A DNA stretch of 64,000 bases from Aphanomyces cochlioides (GCA_019828595.1 JAHQRK010000006.1:1116001-1180000), one strand, 5' to 3'; counted from the first letter of the stretch, positions 43,139 through 55,336 are shown. The notes: generated by a model not told the origin, from the letters alone. Made by a program: numbers and translations.

Positions 43139-43558
43139 TTAGAGATAATTTCTTTCGCGGTTGACGTGTAAGTTCTTGTGTGCAATGTGCTCAGAAATTT
43201 CGAGTGGTACTGTGCGATCGAGAATTTGCAAAGAACTTTCCGTGAGAGTGTTGACTTGACGGAGAAGAGACTGGATGATTTTCTCAAATGTCTTGTCTTG
43301 TTCGGAAAAGTCGGTCAAAATAGTGTCTTTGAACTTTTTGTTGATTCGTTGGACGTGGTGAAGAGCGTTGACAAGGTCTTGGTGTATCTTGTCGGCTTTG
43401 GTGTCTTCTTTGACGCGGCGGAACTGCTTGAGGAGCTTCGCTTGTTTCTTGGCTCGAACTTGACGTTGCTTGCGGAGTCGGTTGACTTCGGTCTTCGAGA
43501 CGAGGGTCTTCGGGTTGACTTTCATAAATTGACCAACTCTACTAGGAGTTAAGGTCAC
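43139..43558 (-). CDS. Extra ORF in the leader of Copia element A
   Basis: An open frame of 139 residues lies between the 5' LTR and gag, a place normally untranslated. It is strongly basic (NRLRKQRQVRAKKQAKLLKQFRR is one segment, given here as separate parts NRLRKQRQV and RAKKQAKLLKQF). The second half looks helical, with spaced hydrophobics (IIQSLLRQVNTLTESSLQIL). It may be an RNA- or DNA-binding coiled coil. No homology was recognised. The start could also be the Met of MKVNPKTL. Confidence 0.5.
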   Translation of the reverse strand: MTLTPSRVGQFMKVNPKTLVSKTEVNRLRKQRQVRAKKQAKLLKQFRRVKEDTKADKIHQDLVNALHHVQRINKKFKDTILTDFSEQDKTFEKIIQSLLRQVNTLTESSLQILDRTVPLEISEHIAHKNLHVNRERNYL

Positions 43559-43803
43559 TAGAAGTGGAACTTACAGTGTTTCCCAAGAAGGTACTGACTC
43601 GACACTCACAAAAGGAGTACAAGCACGACTGTAATGGTGTTCGTTCTAGGCGGTCTTCCTTCTTGTCTTGTAGGGCGCAGCCAACAAAACAAAACCGGGC
43701 AGACGGGTACAAGGACAGACGGCAGCGGGGACGGCTGTGTAGGACGCGGAGGTTGAAGGCGGCAGCAAGGACGACTTCGGTAGCGCGGGTTGGGCTCGTA
43801 ACC

Positions 43804-44006
43804 TATAAGAGGTCGAATGGAAAGTGTATTAGAACTTATGGAAGAGCTAGAGATGTGCTAAAGATACGCTAGCTAGAGTATATGCATAATGAGGATGAAG
43901 TTTAACAGAGAAGCAAACAGAGAATAGTCAGAAGAGAGAATTTGCTTTGCAATGAAAGGTAAGATAGAACGTCTCGACCTCTTCTTCAACGTCGTGAGCT
44001 TCAACA
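43804..44006 (-). repeat. 5' LTR of Copia element A
   Basis: 203 bp, three differences from the other LTR. Followed at 44007-44011 by the TAAGA duplication. The internal sequence next to it on the minus strand begins GGTTACGAGCCC, the probable primer-binding region. Confidence 0.93.
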
Positions 44007-44107
44007 TAAGAAGGATGGGGAAGTGAACTTTCCATGGCCAAAGGGGGACTCTCATGTCTATCAGCGTCTTCACTGTGCTTCGGCGACTCCTCCTTGGTCT
44101 GGATTTG

Positions 44108-44388
44108 TCTTACACTTTGCAGGTTCTTGGGCTTGAGACCGGGATCGCAAATCGCAAAGTGATTATCGTGGACACGCTACACTCCTGCTACTTATATATC
44201 GTTGTCGTTGCAGTCTCTTCGATGTGGCACAATCTTCATCGCTCTATGGTGCATACAACTTGCGAGTGTGTTCAAATCAGAGAGACGTCGTCCAGCGACG
44301 TCTCCGATCGATACGCCACAGTTGCACGCAGGTTCTAAGGTTCAAACTCGCAGCGTCTCGTACAGCGCTGGCGCTTTGAACCTCAACA
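44108..44388 (-). repeat. 3' LTR of Copia element B
   Basis: 281 bp, followed internally by a polypurine tract. Flanked by ATTTG on its outer side. Confidence 0.93.
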
Positions 44389-44475
44389 CTCCCCTAACCT
44401 GAGTGCGATGTGGCGTTATGAGCTCCTATCGGTCTTCCACTGGCGGCCCCTTGCGTCTTGCGTTGTTTCTCTTGT

Positions 44476-46038
44476 TTAGCGGACGTTGTTGAGGAGATTC
44501 CTTGGTGCATGATTGCTGCCACGAACGCTCGTAATGAGGTTTTGTTTGCTGGTTTCGTCAATACATCGGCCATCATTGCTGCTGACGCCACGAATACCAT
44601 TGAGAGCTCCAGAATGGGTGAGTTGCCGCAAGAAATGGTGCCGGACGTCAATGTGCTTTGTCCGTTCGTTCGCTGCGGATGAATTTGCAGTCGAGATGGC
44701 TGACATGTTATCAAAATACAGCACCACATTGTCTTGAACAAAGCCCATGTCGGCTTGTAGACCACGTAGCCAAACGCTTTCCCGGTCGGCTTCAGCTCCG
44801 GCAATGTATTCAGCTTCACAGCTCGACAGGGCTGTTATTCGCTGTCTGACGCTCTTCCACATGAGAGGACCACCCAAGAAGGACCACAAAAAACCTGTTG
44901 TCGATCTTCGATCTGGGCGTGTAGCCCAACTAGCATCACTGTAGCCTTCCAAATTCATGGCTGTTCGGCCATAAATGATGCCATGACGGACCGTTCCAGC
45001 GATGTAGCGGAGCACTCTCTTTGCGCCAACGAGGTGAGGCTCACGGGGGGCAGGTAGGTGTCGAAATAGTCGTTGCACAGCATGCGCAATGTCAGGACGA
45101 GTGCAAACCATCAAATATACCAACGAACCAATCAGAGCTCGATACTCTCCTTGATCTACTATTGGTTGATTTTCATCGAACCACAAGTCATCAGTTTCAG
45201 GAATTTCTGGAGTTGTAACCGGATGACAAGATAGCATTCCAAAACGTTCGAGTACTTTGTCAGCGTATGCATATTGTGTCATGATCAAAGTACCATTGAC
45301 CAAATTGCGTTCCACACGTATCCCAAGGATAAACTTGAGTGTTCCTTGACGTTTCAAAGCCATTTTCGTTTCCAATTCAGACAGGATATCGTTAACACGC
45401 ACTTTTGAGGGTGCTGCGATAACAAAGTCATCAACATATGTTCCAAGTAGTTCCAGGTCACTCCCCTTTCCACGGGCAAACACACAGGGGTCATGCAGGC
45501 TCTGTCTCCACCCAAGAGACACCACTTGTCGCGTACAATGCTCGCTCCAGGTACGTGCGCTTTGTTTAAGTCCGTAAAGAGCTTTGTTCAAGTGAGCTGC
45601 TTTGGAGCGGTCTGTCTCATAACCTTCCGGCTCGACAGCCCATATGGATTCATGCAGGTCGGCTTCAACATATGCGTTGTCGGCGTCAGCTTGCTCGAGC
45701 ACCATATTTTTGGCAGTCGCAATAGCACATATGGTGCGGACAGATGTCATTTTGATGACGTTCGAGGAAGTTTCACCATAGTCAACACCTTCCACTTGAT
45801 TGAGTCCTTTCAAAACCCACCGTGCTTTCCATCGGACAACATTTACCTCAGCATCTATTTTCCGGGCATATGTCCAGCGTCCACCAATAACTTTACTTCC
45901 AGGTGGTGGAGTGCCAAGTGTCCATGTGTTTTGAGCCTTTAATTGTGCCACCTCACGTTCCTCAGCGGATTTCCAATGTTTCCAATCGGGTGAAGCCATA
46001 GCTTCTTTGTGACTTCCAAGATCGAGACAGCCGCACAA
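44476..46038 (-). pseudogene. Copia element B: reverse transcriptase and RNase H, frame-damaged ends
   Basis: RT domain with WTLGTPPPGSKVIGGRW, QADADNAYVEADLHES and the catalytic GTYVDDFVI. RNase H with YSDASWATRPDRRSTTG, SSCEAEYIAGAE and KHIDVRHHFLR. The protein reads in frame for 520 residues, but its last 40 are out of the normal frame and its upstream junction to integrase (46038-46609) is broken by frameshifts. Confidence 0.88.
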
Positions 46039-46608
46039 GCAAAATCGACACCATCGACCCGGTAAAGTACGCCTTTGTCACTCAAAAATGAGTCGGCATG
46101 GTAGCCTTCTAGGTTCAGATTCAAGGGAATGCTGGCGAAACTTGCATTGTCCCGATACCGTTCGGGAATGTTCCTCTTACGTGCGGGTAGAGGCGCACTT
46201 TGCGGTACACGTGATGGTTCAGGTGTGTGTAAGTCAAAAGGGTCAAAATCTCGCGACCGTGCATCAAACGTTGAAGGAGTTGGTGCGTTGGGATCAAACT
46301 CGTCCATCGTTCGTTGTAATGCATCATTGGAGGACATGCTGCGAGTAATTGGACGACGGAAGTGGCTTTGTGCTGTGGTGGGTATGCCATTGTTGCCAAA
46401 GATGTTTGACGGGGATGTCTGAAGTGGCTAGCCGATACTGGTATGCGAGACGGCTTTGGTTCATTTTGGGCGCTGATTGTTGTATGTCTCGTTTGTTGTG
46501 TAGCTCGAACATTGCTATTAATAGTTTCACTCTCGTCCATACTAGTAGCTGGGGTGAACATATTCCGCATATTGTCCATGACACGAGTGGCTGTTGATGT
46601 TGCTGTTC

Positions 46609-48342
46609 TTAGGAAAGACGGAACGATTCCTGATGCTGTAGTGTGCTGGGTGTTGAGGGGGGCTCAATTTCATCATCATCGTCGTCGTCATCGTAGTCAA
46701 TCATAGATGGTAACGTTGGTTCACCAAAGAATTCGTCCTCAAAGAACTTTACATGCACACCATGAGTCACCAACTGCCTTTCAACATCGTAGAGTTTGTA
46801 GGCCTTCATGTTCTCCATGTACCCGAGCATCATGCATAGTGTTGCCTTAGGTGCAAGTTTGTTGCGTCTCTCGGGTGCCTTAACCATGTTGAAACATTTG
46901 CAACCGAAGACGCGCATATTTGCGAGGATTGGCTTGTGCCCATTGAACAACTCAATTGGAGTTTTGATGGCCTTGCTGGTATGCAGTATGCGATTGGTAA
47001 TAAAAGTTGCTGTGTTGATAGCCTCAGCCCACCATCTACGAGCCATTCGGGCGTGTGTTAGCATTGCAAGAGTCATTTCCATCAAGGTGCGGTGCGCTCG
47101 CTCTGCTACACCATTCTGCCATTGACTGTCGGCGGCTGACACTTCATGTCTAATTCCCTTGGTCGCCAACCAAGAGTTAAACAATGCACTGTTGAATTCA
47201 GATCCGCCATCGGTGCGTAAGATCTTGACATTACGACCTGTTTGGCTTTCAGACAGGGCCACAATTTCATCAAAATTTGCAGCTTGTGTGCTTGCGTCGG
47301 TTGAATGGATGAAGCGAACAATCTTGTAGCCACTCGCATCGTCGACGTACACGGTGTAAAATCTACACCCTCCCACTGATGCAGTTGGTAAAGGTCCCTT
47401 GGTGTCAGAGTGCCAGCACTCTCCAGGCTGAAATGTGCGTGTGCTGGTCTTTGGTGCCGTAATTCTATGCATCTTTGCACGTGGACAGTCCAGGCAAGTG
47501 TGCTTTAGATCACTCAGAGTTGTAGGTACACCAAGGCCTGCATTGGCACAAGATCTGAGCGCTGCAATGGGGATATGACCGATCCGATTGTGCCATAGAG
47601 TCGAGGATTCATCAATGGTAAGGTTGGCATGATCGTACAGAATAGTTCCATGAAGAATGTAGAGACGTTGATCACTACTCAAAGATGCTGAGACCACTGG
47701 CTCGCCGTAGCGATAGATGGTGCATTTCCCGTTTTCAAATTGCACTGAAACATCTCTTGTTGAACGCATCAAAGCTGGTATGAACAGCAGGGTTGATGGC
47801 ATTCCATCGACTAAGAGTACCTCGGAAAGGGTAAGTCTTTTGCCACAAGGTGTGACAACAGTCATCTTCCCCATTCTTGTAGCGGTAGCGTGTTCACAAT
47901 TTGCCACAACGACTCGACGATGGCAAGGTATGTCATCAAATAGATGTTCCAATTGCCCAGTCATATGGGAAGATGCCCCTGAGTCCACTATCACTCGGCT
48001 AGACTTCTCATCGTTCGACGCTTGTGCACTGTGGGCCATCTCAGTGGCTTTCATGTCTTGTGAAGTCTCCTCAACTTCGGATAAAGCAGCTTCCTCAACC
48101 AACAAATCAATAACTCCAGCAATAGGTTTACCATCCACCGCTTCAAATCTATCATCAACCATATGACCACCAAGACTTGATACACAGTCCATCCAAGTCC
48201 ACCATTCAAAATCCCCCATAGGTTCCATAGGTGTAAAGTCTATAGCAGTAAAAAGGTAAACATTGTCATTGGCAAGATTTGAACTGGACGTGAAGTTTGG
48301 TTGACGACCCATGGTGTTCTCATCGACGCCTTCTTCCGACAT
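46609..48342 (-). pseudogene. Copia element B: protease and integrase
   Basis: Protease site VDSGASSHM is followed by the integrase HHCC zinc domain (WHNRIGHI ... CLDCPRAK), the D-D-E core (VDDASGYK, RTDGGSEFN, QNGVAERAHR) and the C-terminal YMENMKAYKLYD. An acidic run of Asp codons (46680-46710) lies near the end before a premature stop. Confidence 0.9.
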
Positions 48343-49097
48343 TCATTTTTCCAATGTCCATCCTTGCCACAGTAATGGCAGCTCCCGTTGCGACGTTTGC
48401 TGTTGCCAGCACCATTGTTGTTGTTACCGCCGCCTCTTCCTTTTCCTCGGGCCCCCGTTCCACGATTGCCACCACCACGGCCAGCGGGATTGCGATTACT
48501 TGATGAAGGATTACCAACAGCAATGAGAGCACGGTCATCATTGGAATGTCCACTAGGACGCTTCATAACACCGTTTCGTAAGGCAGACTTCCATTCAGCC
48601 TAACTTCACAAGTGGTAGGGTTTGCTCAGAGCTCGGAGCGTGCGAGAGGCGGTCGACCACATGACGAAAGTCCCACGGCATCAATGCTAGTAGTTTGATC
48701 ACAATGTTGTTGTCCGTCTCAGCGGCACCGACGCCGGCTAGACGCTTGACCAGTAAGCTGAACCGGAGAAAGAAATCCGGCAGCGTTTCTTGACGAGGGT
48801 TCCAGTTAATCTTGGCCCATTCCATAGCAACCTCGATCCTATAATAGGTTGATGATGAGCCACCAAGGCTTCATAAGCCACTTTCACGTTGGTTATTCCA
48901 TCCACATATTGATATTGGCTTGGATCCAGAGTTTCGATCAAAATGCCGAACGCCTTCTGATCGTTTGAAGCTTTGTCGGCAGTCACAGGTGCGGTCAATA
49001 GTCCATGTAGCCCCTTGGCCATAAGTCGACCGGCGAAATACACGCGCCATTCATGATAGTTGTGTACCGATAGCTTGATCGTTGACACAGTAGACAT
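48240..49097 (-). pseudogene. Copia element B: gag, in three frames
   Basis: The start MSTVSTIKLSVHNYHEW (49097) leads to a UBN2-type gag. A frameshift near 48840 moves to the frame of MEWAKINWNPRQETLPDFF, and a further one near 48590 to the frame with Gly/Asn-rich sequence and the complete zinc knuckle CHYCGKDGHWKNEC. Frameshifts make a full gag impossible without correction. Confidence 0.85.
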
Positions 49098-49133
49098 AGT
49101 TCTTCCTTCCTCCCTTGTATTGGGCGCTTAACC

Positions 49134-49414
49134 TCTTACACTTTCCAGGTTCTTGGGCTTGAGACCGGGATCGCAAATCGCAACGTGATTATCGTGGACA
49201 CGCTACACTCCTGCTACTTATATATCGTTGTCGTTGCAGTCTCTTCGATGTGGCACAATCTTCATCGCTCTATGGTGCATACAACTTGCGAGTGTGTTCA
49301 AATCAGAGAGACGTCGTCCAGCGACGTCTCCGATCGATACGCCACCGTTGCACGCAGGTTCTAAGGTTCAAACTCGCAGCGTCTCATACAGCGCTGGCGC
49401 TTTGAACCTCAACA
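49134..49414 (-). repeat. 5' LTR of Copia element B
   Basis: 281 bp. Flanked by ATTTG at 49415-49419. Confidence 0.93.
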
Positions 49415-49591
49415 ATTTGCTCATTGACAACGGTCTTGTCGACTGGAAAAGTGAATTTGTTGTCACTTTTGATGCGAGAATGACCAACGAATGCCACGAC
49501 CATTTCCAAGTGCGATATAAACGAGACTGCAGTGTGAACACCACGAGAATCCATCCAAGTCGCTTGAATTTGACTCTGTTTCATTTAAAGA

Positions 49592-52500
49592 TTAGACTGC
49601 GGTGGTACCATACGAGTCCACGACAAGAGGAATTGGAGTGTACTTGTTTCGAAGCGTACTGCGGCGGCGAACAACAACAACGATACAAATCAACGCGAGA
49701 GCAATCATTGTCTCCACCCAACGAACGTGTTCAGGCTCGATGAAAGCAACGAAAGCTTGGTCGTCACTGGTGAAATAGGGATCTTCGTTGCCAAGTAAAT
49801 CGGCCGCAACGTCAGCGTCGTATGCTGCAAAGTCCAACTTCTCAACTTTGGCCACGCAATCTGTCAATGTCGACGAAAGAAGACCGCGATGCTGGACATA
49901 CGACACGACAATACTCGTCCCACAATCCACCAAGCCCTAGACGACGTTGATAAAGCTGGCAGCGAGCAAGATGATGGTTTACCTCAATGTCGTCGTCATT
50001 CACATCCACGATTGTATTGCCGAGGATGGTGTGCGTTGACCATGGAAACTTCAAAAGTAGTTTGTTGTCGCCGACGAGGTTATCGAATTCGTCTTGGGCG
50101 TATTGCTCTGGCGTGTGGACGTCAAGGGCCCCTGAAAACAAAATTACACTTGCTCCTTCAGGGATAGTCGCAGTGGAGTTCCAATACACGTCGCGTGGAT
50201 ATGTAAACTTGACATTGTAGCCTGGAAATCCTTGGCATGCGACTGCATCAGCATTATTCGTGAAGAGGCAGTAGCGCTCAACCAACGCCTTGGCTTGGAG
50301 CTCGTATCCTTGATTCAAATACGCTTCTTTCGCCCATTGCGCTAGCTCGTCCACTGTCGGAGATGGAATTTGCCACAGCTCGGAAAATACGGTCGTGTAG
50401 TAGACAACAAGCGAAATGCCAGAGCCATCCAAGTACGGACCACGTTCAAATTCAGGAGCGATGGGATCACTTGCGAGTTGCCACGTGCGTGTCCATTCAA
50501 CGTCGTCAGGATTGCAACGACTGAGCCGAAAGAGAGCTGCTGGAACGTACAAACGCAATTCTCGGTCTCGGAGCCAACTATACAGCGTCTGGCCGACAAT
50601 TTCAGAGGTTCGCGCAAAGCCATTCGATTGAGAGATGGGTTGGAGCACCTTTGCACAGTCAGTCAAGCCAGCATCGACGTCTTGAAACACTTGGCGAAGC
50701 AAATCTTCCGACGAGGGGCCAATCTTGTCATTACAAATGTTGTCAGCGTCGCACCCGGCAAAGAACTGCTTCACGACGCCACTCACAGCGCGAGCCCGAT
50801 TCGAGAAGTATGGATAACTCGAGCCATGAGATCCTTCAGACTGGACGCTGTCAAGGAGATATCCCTTGACAACAGGAGGCGCCAAACGCATAAGCCGCTC
50901 GACGAGATAAGTCCCGTAGCTAACTCAATAGATAAAGACTTCCGAGTTGGCAAACAGTGAGCTGGAAAGAATGAGCCGCAGGTCGGCCGCAGCACTCGTG
51001 ACGGAATACGCTGCAGGGGCCTCATCACCTAGATCCAAGTTTTCAGCGAGGATGATGGATTTGCGAAATTGATACCATATGCGTCCTTGATTGTTCGAAG
51101 GCATGATGCCAATGCTTTCAAGTTTTTATCGTCAGGGCAATCCACGAGCGGACTTCGTCCTGTGCCTCGATGATCCATCGTGTACACATCAACGTCACTT
51201 TGCGCGTGTTGGTAAACTTGAGCCATATTTCCTTCCACTAGGAAAATGTCAAATTCGACAGAGGCTTCGATGCAAAGACTTACAGTCAACGGATGCAAGA
51301 CCAGGACCTCCTTGGAGAAACCACAAGACGGACGTTCCCGGCGTCCAAGTCTTGGCTTTTAATCGCTTGATAAACACAGTTGTGTATTTATCAGTCGACT
51401 GACAGATCCCAGGATGACAAATTGGCACAGCAACGTCCGCACACTCGGCATGAAGCTCGCTATCGTCGGCCGGCGCGTCCCCTGACGAGGCTGTTGTAAA
51501 AGAACACGGGTACCAATTTATAGTGACGTCAGGAACGTTCACAGGTGGCAAAGTTGTGAGAGAAGGCTGTTCTGTCGTCACTAGCTCTGGAGAATTTGTA
51601 TTTGGCTCATCTGGATTTGCAGCGACGGGAGGCGACGGCTCGACCGGTGGACTCTCAGGCGTTGGTGTTGTTGCTTCAATTTCCGAAGACATTTCGGGCT
51701 CAACTGTCTGGAGATCAGGAAGAGGAGCGTCACTAGACCTGTCGCCAGCAAGATTATCCACTGCTCCATCGTAGGGGTCGTCCAAGCCAAAATACGAGAT
51801 CGATTGAGCTGTGCTCCACTGACCAAAAGCAATCGCGCGACTGAATAAGTCTTTGCACGTAGTTTGACTTTGTCCAATGTCGCCATGGCTGTCCAAGAAT
51901 GCTTTTAAAATCAGCGCACCGCAGTCGATATCCAGGCTCTACACGACGAAGAAGTTCCTGCTCTCATGTGCCTTGACGACGTACCTCGACACCGTGGACA
52001 ATCGGAGTATTGTCGAGAATGCTATACGTAGCAGTGATGGGAAACTCAAGGAGGAGCCAGCCATTGCATCTCTTTGACGGCGTACGTTTTGCAATAATGC
52101 TGTTCCTTCAGGGGCACCAGTTAGCAGGAATTGCAGCGGTATGGTTCCAATAAACATCACGTGGATAGACAAACGAAGAGGCATGGTCAAAGGGGGGAAG
52201 ATCAGAGCAGTCGGACGTGCGAATGCCAGTGAAGATGCAATATTCGATCGAAGACTTGAGGGTGGTCACTTCGTTGGCGGCTGCAATGACAGCATCGGCA
52301 CTCCACTGAGCTAGTTGTGCTGCAGGCGGAGGTGGCGTTTCCCAAAGCTCTGAAAACTCAACCAAGTCATGAACGAGCTGGGAAAATCCGCTAGTCTGTG
52401 GAGGATTCGTCGAGTGAACGCGTTGAATCCACGCTTGATCGTCTTCTGAACAGCGACGCAGACGATAGATGTACGCTGGAATGAATAGTCGATCCATGGG

Positions 52501-53510
52501 CGATGAGAACCAGGTTGACAATTTTCCAATCACAACTTGAGATGGATATAAGACGCCAGTTGAGTCGCCGAATGAAGAAAGCAAGGCAGCGCATGAAGAT
52601 TCCCCGTTGTCCAAGGAAGTGTAGACGCGTTGGATGGTTTCTTTGGCGCTTGGTCCATTTTGCTTGCACAAAAGTCATCAGAATCGTATAAAGCCAAAAC
52701 TTGGGCGACGACTTCACCACCCAAGCGGTCTCGGTTCGAGTAGTACGGCGCCGAAGGCCCTGAAAACTCTTCCAACTGTGGATTGTCGAGGATGTAGCCT
52801 TTGACTCGAGATGGTGCAAAGTGCATGACGCACTCGGCGAGATAAGATCCGTAGTTGAATCCGTACAAGTAGACTTGAGTCGACTCAAAGAGCGAAGATT
52901 GCACCAGTGACGCAACATCACGCGCTGCGCTAGTTGTCGAGAAGGCAGCCGCAACGCCATTGCTGAACTTGGAATGGATTCCATTGAAGCACTGCGTGTA
53001 ACACTCGACGAAGTTGTCGCTGTTAGAAACGTCAGATTCACAAGAGAGGAAAGAGCTGCTGCCTGTGCCACGACGATCCAACGTGTAGACACTGCGAGCG
53101 CCTTCGAAAAGGTCAAATGCTCTCACAAGAAGACTCTCCACTACAGTCATATCATCAGACATGATCAATGCGTGAGATCTTACCGCTTGTAGAAGAAACG
53201 CCGAGCTGGCCTGGAAGGGTCCAAAGAGCCTGTCGAGTGTCGGAGACTGCGTTTGCATTGAGTCGCTTGACATAGACTGAGATGAACTGGTCGCTTTCGC
53301 AGACTCCAGCGTAACACAACGGGACTTGGACATTTGCACATTCCCCAAAGCGTGTATCAACTGACGTCGTCGCAAATGAGCAGCTAGACCACGCGATGCT
53401 TTCGACATCGATGGTATGTACTGATTCTTGCTCTGAATCCGCCGCAATCGCCTGTGGTAATGGAGAAGTTGTCGGGACTGAGGTTGTTGCCGGCTCTGGC
53501 GTCGCGAGAG
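49592..53510 (-). pseudogene. Decayed tandem two-domain alpha/beta hydrolase (S33/TAP-like peptidase)
   Basis: Two homologous secreted-type hydrolase domains are linked head to tail by a Pro/Thr/Glu-rich linker (about 51530-51770). Domain 2 (about 51500-49592) has LQGGPG, YTMDHRGTGRS, an elbow region VSYGTYLVE, GALDVHTPEQ and WSTHTIL, then a C-terminal membrane helix. An in-frame TGA (50925-50927) replaces the first Gly of the nucleophile elbow. Domain 1 (53510-51800) has LPGQLG instead of the oxyanion LQGGPG, GFNYG in place of GxSxG, and no catalytic Asp or His counterparts; it also has a frameshift near 52675 and a TGA at 52108. Splice joins between the domains are in phase. The 5' end is cut by the Gypsy element. 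Family members remove N-terminal peptides outside the cell. Confidence 0.75.
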
Positions 53511-53931
53511 TGTTAGCTATAGGTTAGCCATAGGGCTCACCCTTAGGGATAACGAAACTCAATAGGGAAGGTTATCCATGTTAGGAAACATAGATGATCG
53601 TGTAAAGAGCCCATGGCTTATGGGTAACCGGCTGAGGATCGTCTAGCACGACCCTCAGCCCAATTCAATTGGCAAACGGCACACATCATAGAGATGATGC
53701 GTGTCGTTAGTCAGCTTTAACTTGCTCTATGTATTTAATGAATGCATGGTTGTGAGGAGGCAACCGTAAAGACGGTTGCCACCACCAATTGGCTATGATA
53801 TTATGTGGGTCGTATAAGTTTACTTTCTAATCTACCCCGGTTGAGCCACCTTACTTGTGTGTTCTGCTGCTTCCCCGCTGCTGTTGATTAATATTTCAAG
53901 TGCCCCCCTGTCCCCTCCCCGCCACGACCCC
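53511..53931. other. Presumed 5' LTR/leader of the Gypsy element
   Basis: No coding sequence. It has short repeats of the type GGTTA-CC-TAGGG (53521-53640) and a possible primer-binding site (CCCCGGTTGAGCCACC) near 53836. Its partner at the 3' end was not found. Confidence 0.35.
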
Positions 53932-54955
53932 ATGACCGACTCCTCCGCGTCCGACAAAGGTCTCAGCGACATGAAATTCCACGGCAAGAAGGCGACGTTC
54001 ACGTCATGGAAGGCCTGCTTCATCGCCCACCTCAACGCGCTTTCAACTACCCACGACTACGAGCGATCCGAGAAGGGCCGTTGCCCCGACTTAGCGAGTT
54101 CGTCAACGTCGATGATTGGCTGAAGATGGACATCACGGCGGACGTTGAGGCCTTGGAGGCCGAAAGACTCAAGCGTTATTACTACCTACGCATGCAAGAG
54201 TCTGCCATTCGTGGCCTATTGGGCTAAGTGTTGCCAAATGAACTTTCAGTTCAGCTCCAAGGGACGATCAACAACCCTGATCTCCCTATCCACGAGGTGT
54301 GGAAGATGCTGGAGCGTGAATACGGGCAATCGTCCTTGGACGTGAGTACTAGTTTGTACTTAGAGTTTTTAACTCGGCCTAAGAAACCTTTTAAGAGTGT
54401 TAGCGACCTCTTAAAGAGAATGCGCTCTTTGCAAAACCAGCTCAACGAGCTGTATGTGAAGAGTTGGAGAACCTTTGATAACTGATTATCAAGTCTCACA
54501 GGCACTTGTTGCCGCACTTCCTTCGGAGTTTTTTGTGTCAAATGTGAGCCAAACTAAGGAAGGTTTTAAAGTCTCAGTCATTGAGACTGTAGTGAAGCAA
54601 GTGAGTGTTTAACACTAGGTCTAGTGAGGCCATTGCTGACATGACAGCTTCAAAGCGCGGCAGTAAGCGCGAAATCTCTGTGAACCAAGCTAAGGTCAAC
54701 AAGACCAATAAGAAAGCTAAAAAGTATACCGAGTGTTTTTACTGCCACGGAACCTCTAATATAGGTGGCAAAGGTCACTTTAAGGAGGCCTGCCCTCTTC
54801 GCATCAGCGATGAGAAGGCAGGTATCGAGCGCGACAACATCATGACAAGCGCGCCAAGAAGCGCATTGTCGGTGCAAACACTGCACAGGCAAACAAAGTA
54901 TCCGGAAATGAAGCATTATCCGGAAATTCCAACTTATCCGGAAATTCAATTTTAA
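53932..54955 (+). pseudogene. Gypsy gag, fragmented
   Basis: The start MTDSSASDKGLSDMKFHGKK is followed by frames shifted near 54090, 54225 and 54480. They contain LEREYGQSSLDVSTSLYLEF and KRMRSLQNQLNEL, typical of gag. A zinc-knuckle-like segment (CFYCHG...GHFKEAC) lies at 54738-54800 with an enlarged loop. Confidence 0.6.
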
Positions 54956-55336
54956 ACCAATCAGACATGAAGGGGATGATACATTCCGTAGCCCTGATAG
55001 CTCGATTTATGACCAATCAGATTATGATATGGGAATAAATTTTAGCCAATCAGAGGGCGACTTTTCTAAGATGCATCAAGTGGCCCCGGTCCAGATCCTG
55101 ACATCCATTACACATACGCCAAATCTTCCCTCTTCTGCCTCGCGCAACATTACTCACCCGCCTGTCACATGGGACGACCTGCCCATCGCATATCCCGATG
55201 ATGATTTGAGCCCGATCCAAGCAACCAAACAAAAGGTCCGTAACTTACGCAACGCGCAAAACGGGACCCACGCTATAATGACGATCTATTTACGGATTGT
55301 CCAGGGGCCCGTCGTTTCATTGCAAGAATACAACCT

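Larger units (their letters stand above)
38874..44006 (-). mobile_element. Ty1/Copia LTR retrotransposon (element A, 5133 bp)
   Basis: Two 203-bp LTRs (38874-39076 and 43804-44006) differ at three positions and are flanked by the 5-bp duplication TAAGA (38869-38873 and 44007-44011). On the minus strand LTRs start TGTTGAAGC. A polypurine tract (TTTGCGGGGGAA) precedes the 3' LTR. Gene order gag-protease-integrase-RT-RNase H is Copia type. The element is young by LTR identity but defective: the pre-integrase region is missing and a stop lies between integrase and RT. Confidence 0.95.
44108..49414 (-). mobile_element. Ty1/Copia LTR retrotransposon (element B, 5307 bp)
   Basis: LTRs of 281 bp (44108-44388 and 49134-49414) with four differences, flanked by ATTTG (44103-44107 and 49415-49419). 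They start TGTTGAGG on the minus strand. The polypurine tract (GTTAGGGGAG) is at 44389-44399. It belongs to a different Copia lineage from element A (different LTR, intact CCHC knuckle, different RT). The coding region has several frameshifts. Confidence 0.95.

Noticed and set aside
50925..50927. TGA as selenocysteine codon in the hydrolase
   Set aside because: It replaces an elbow glycine, not a nucleophile position, and no SECIS-like structure was looked for successfully; a nonsense mutation is simpler.
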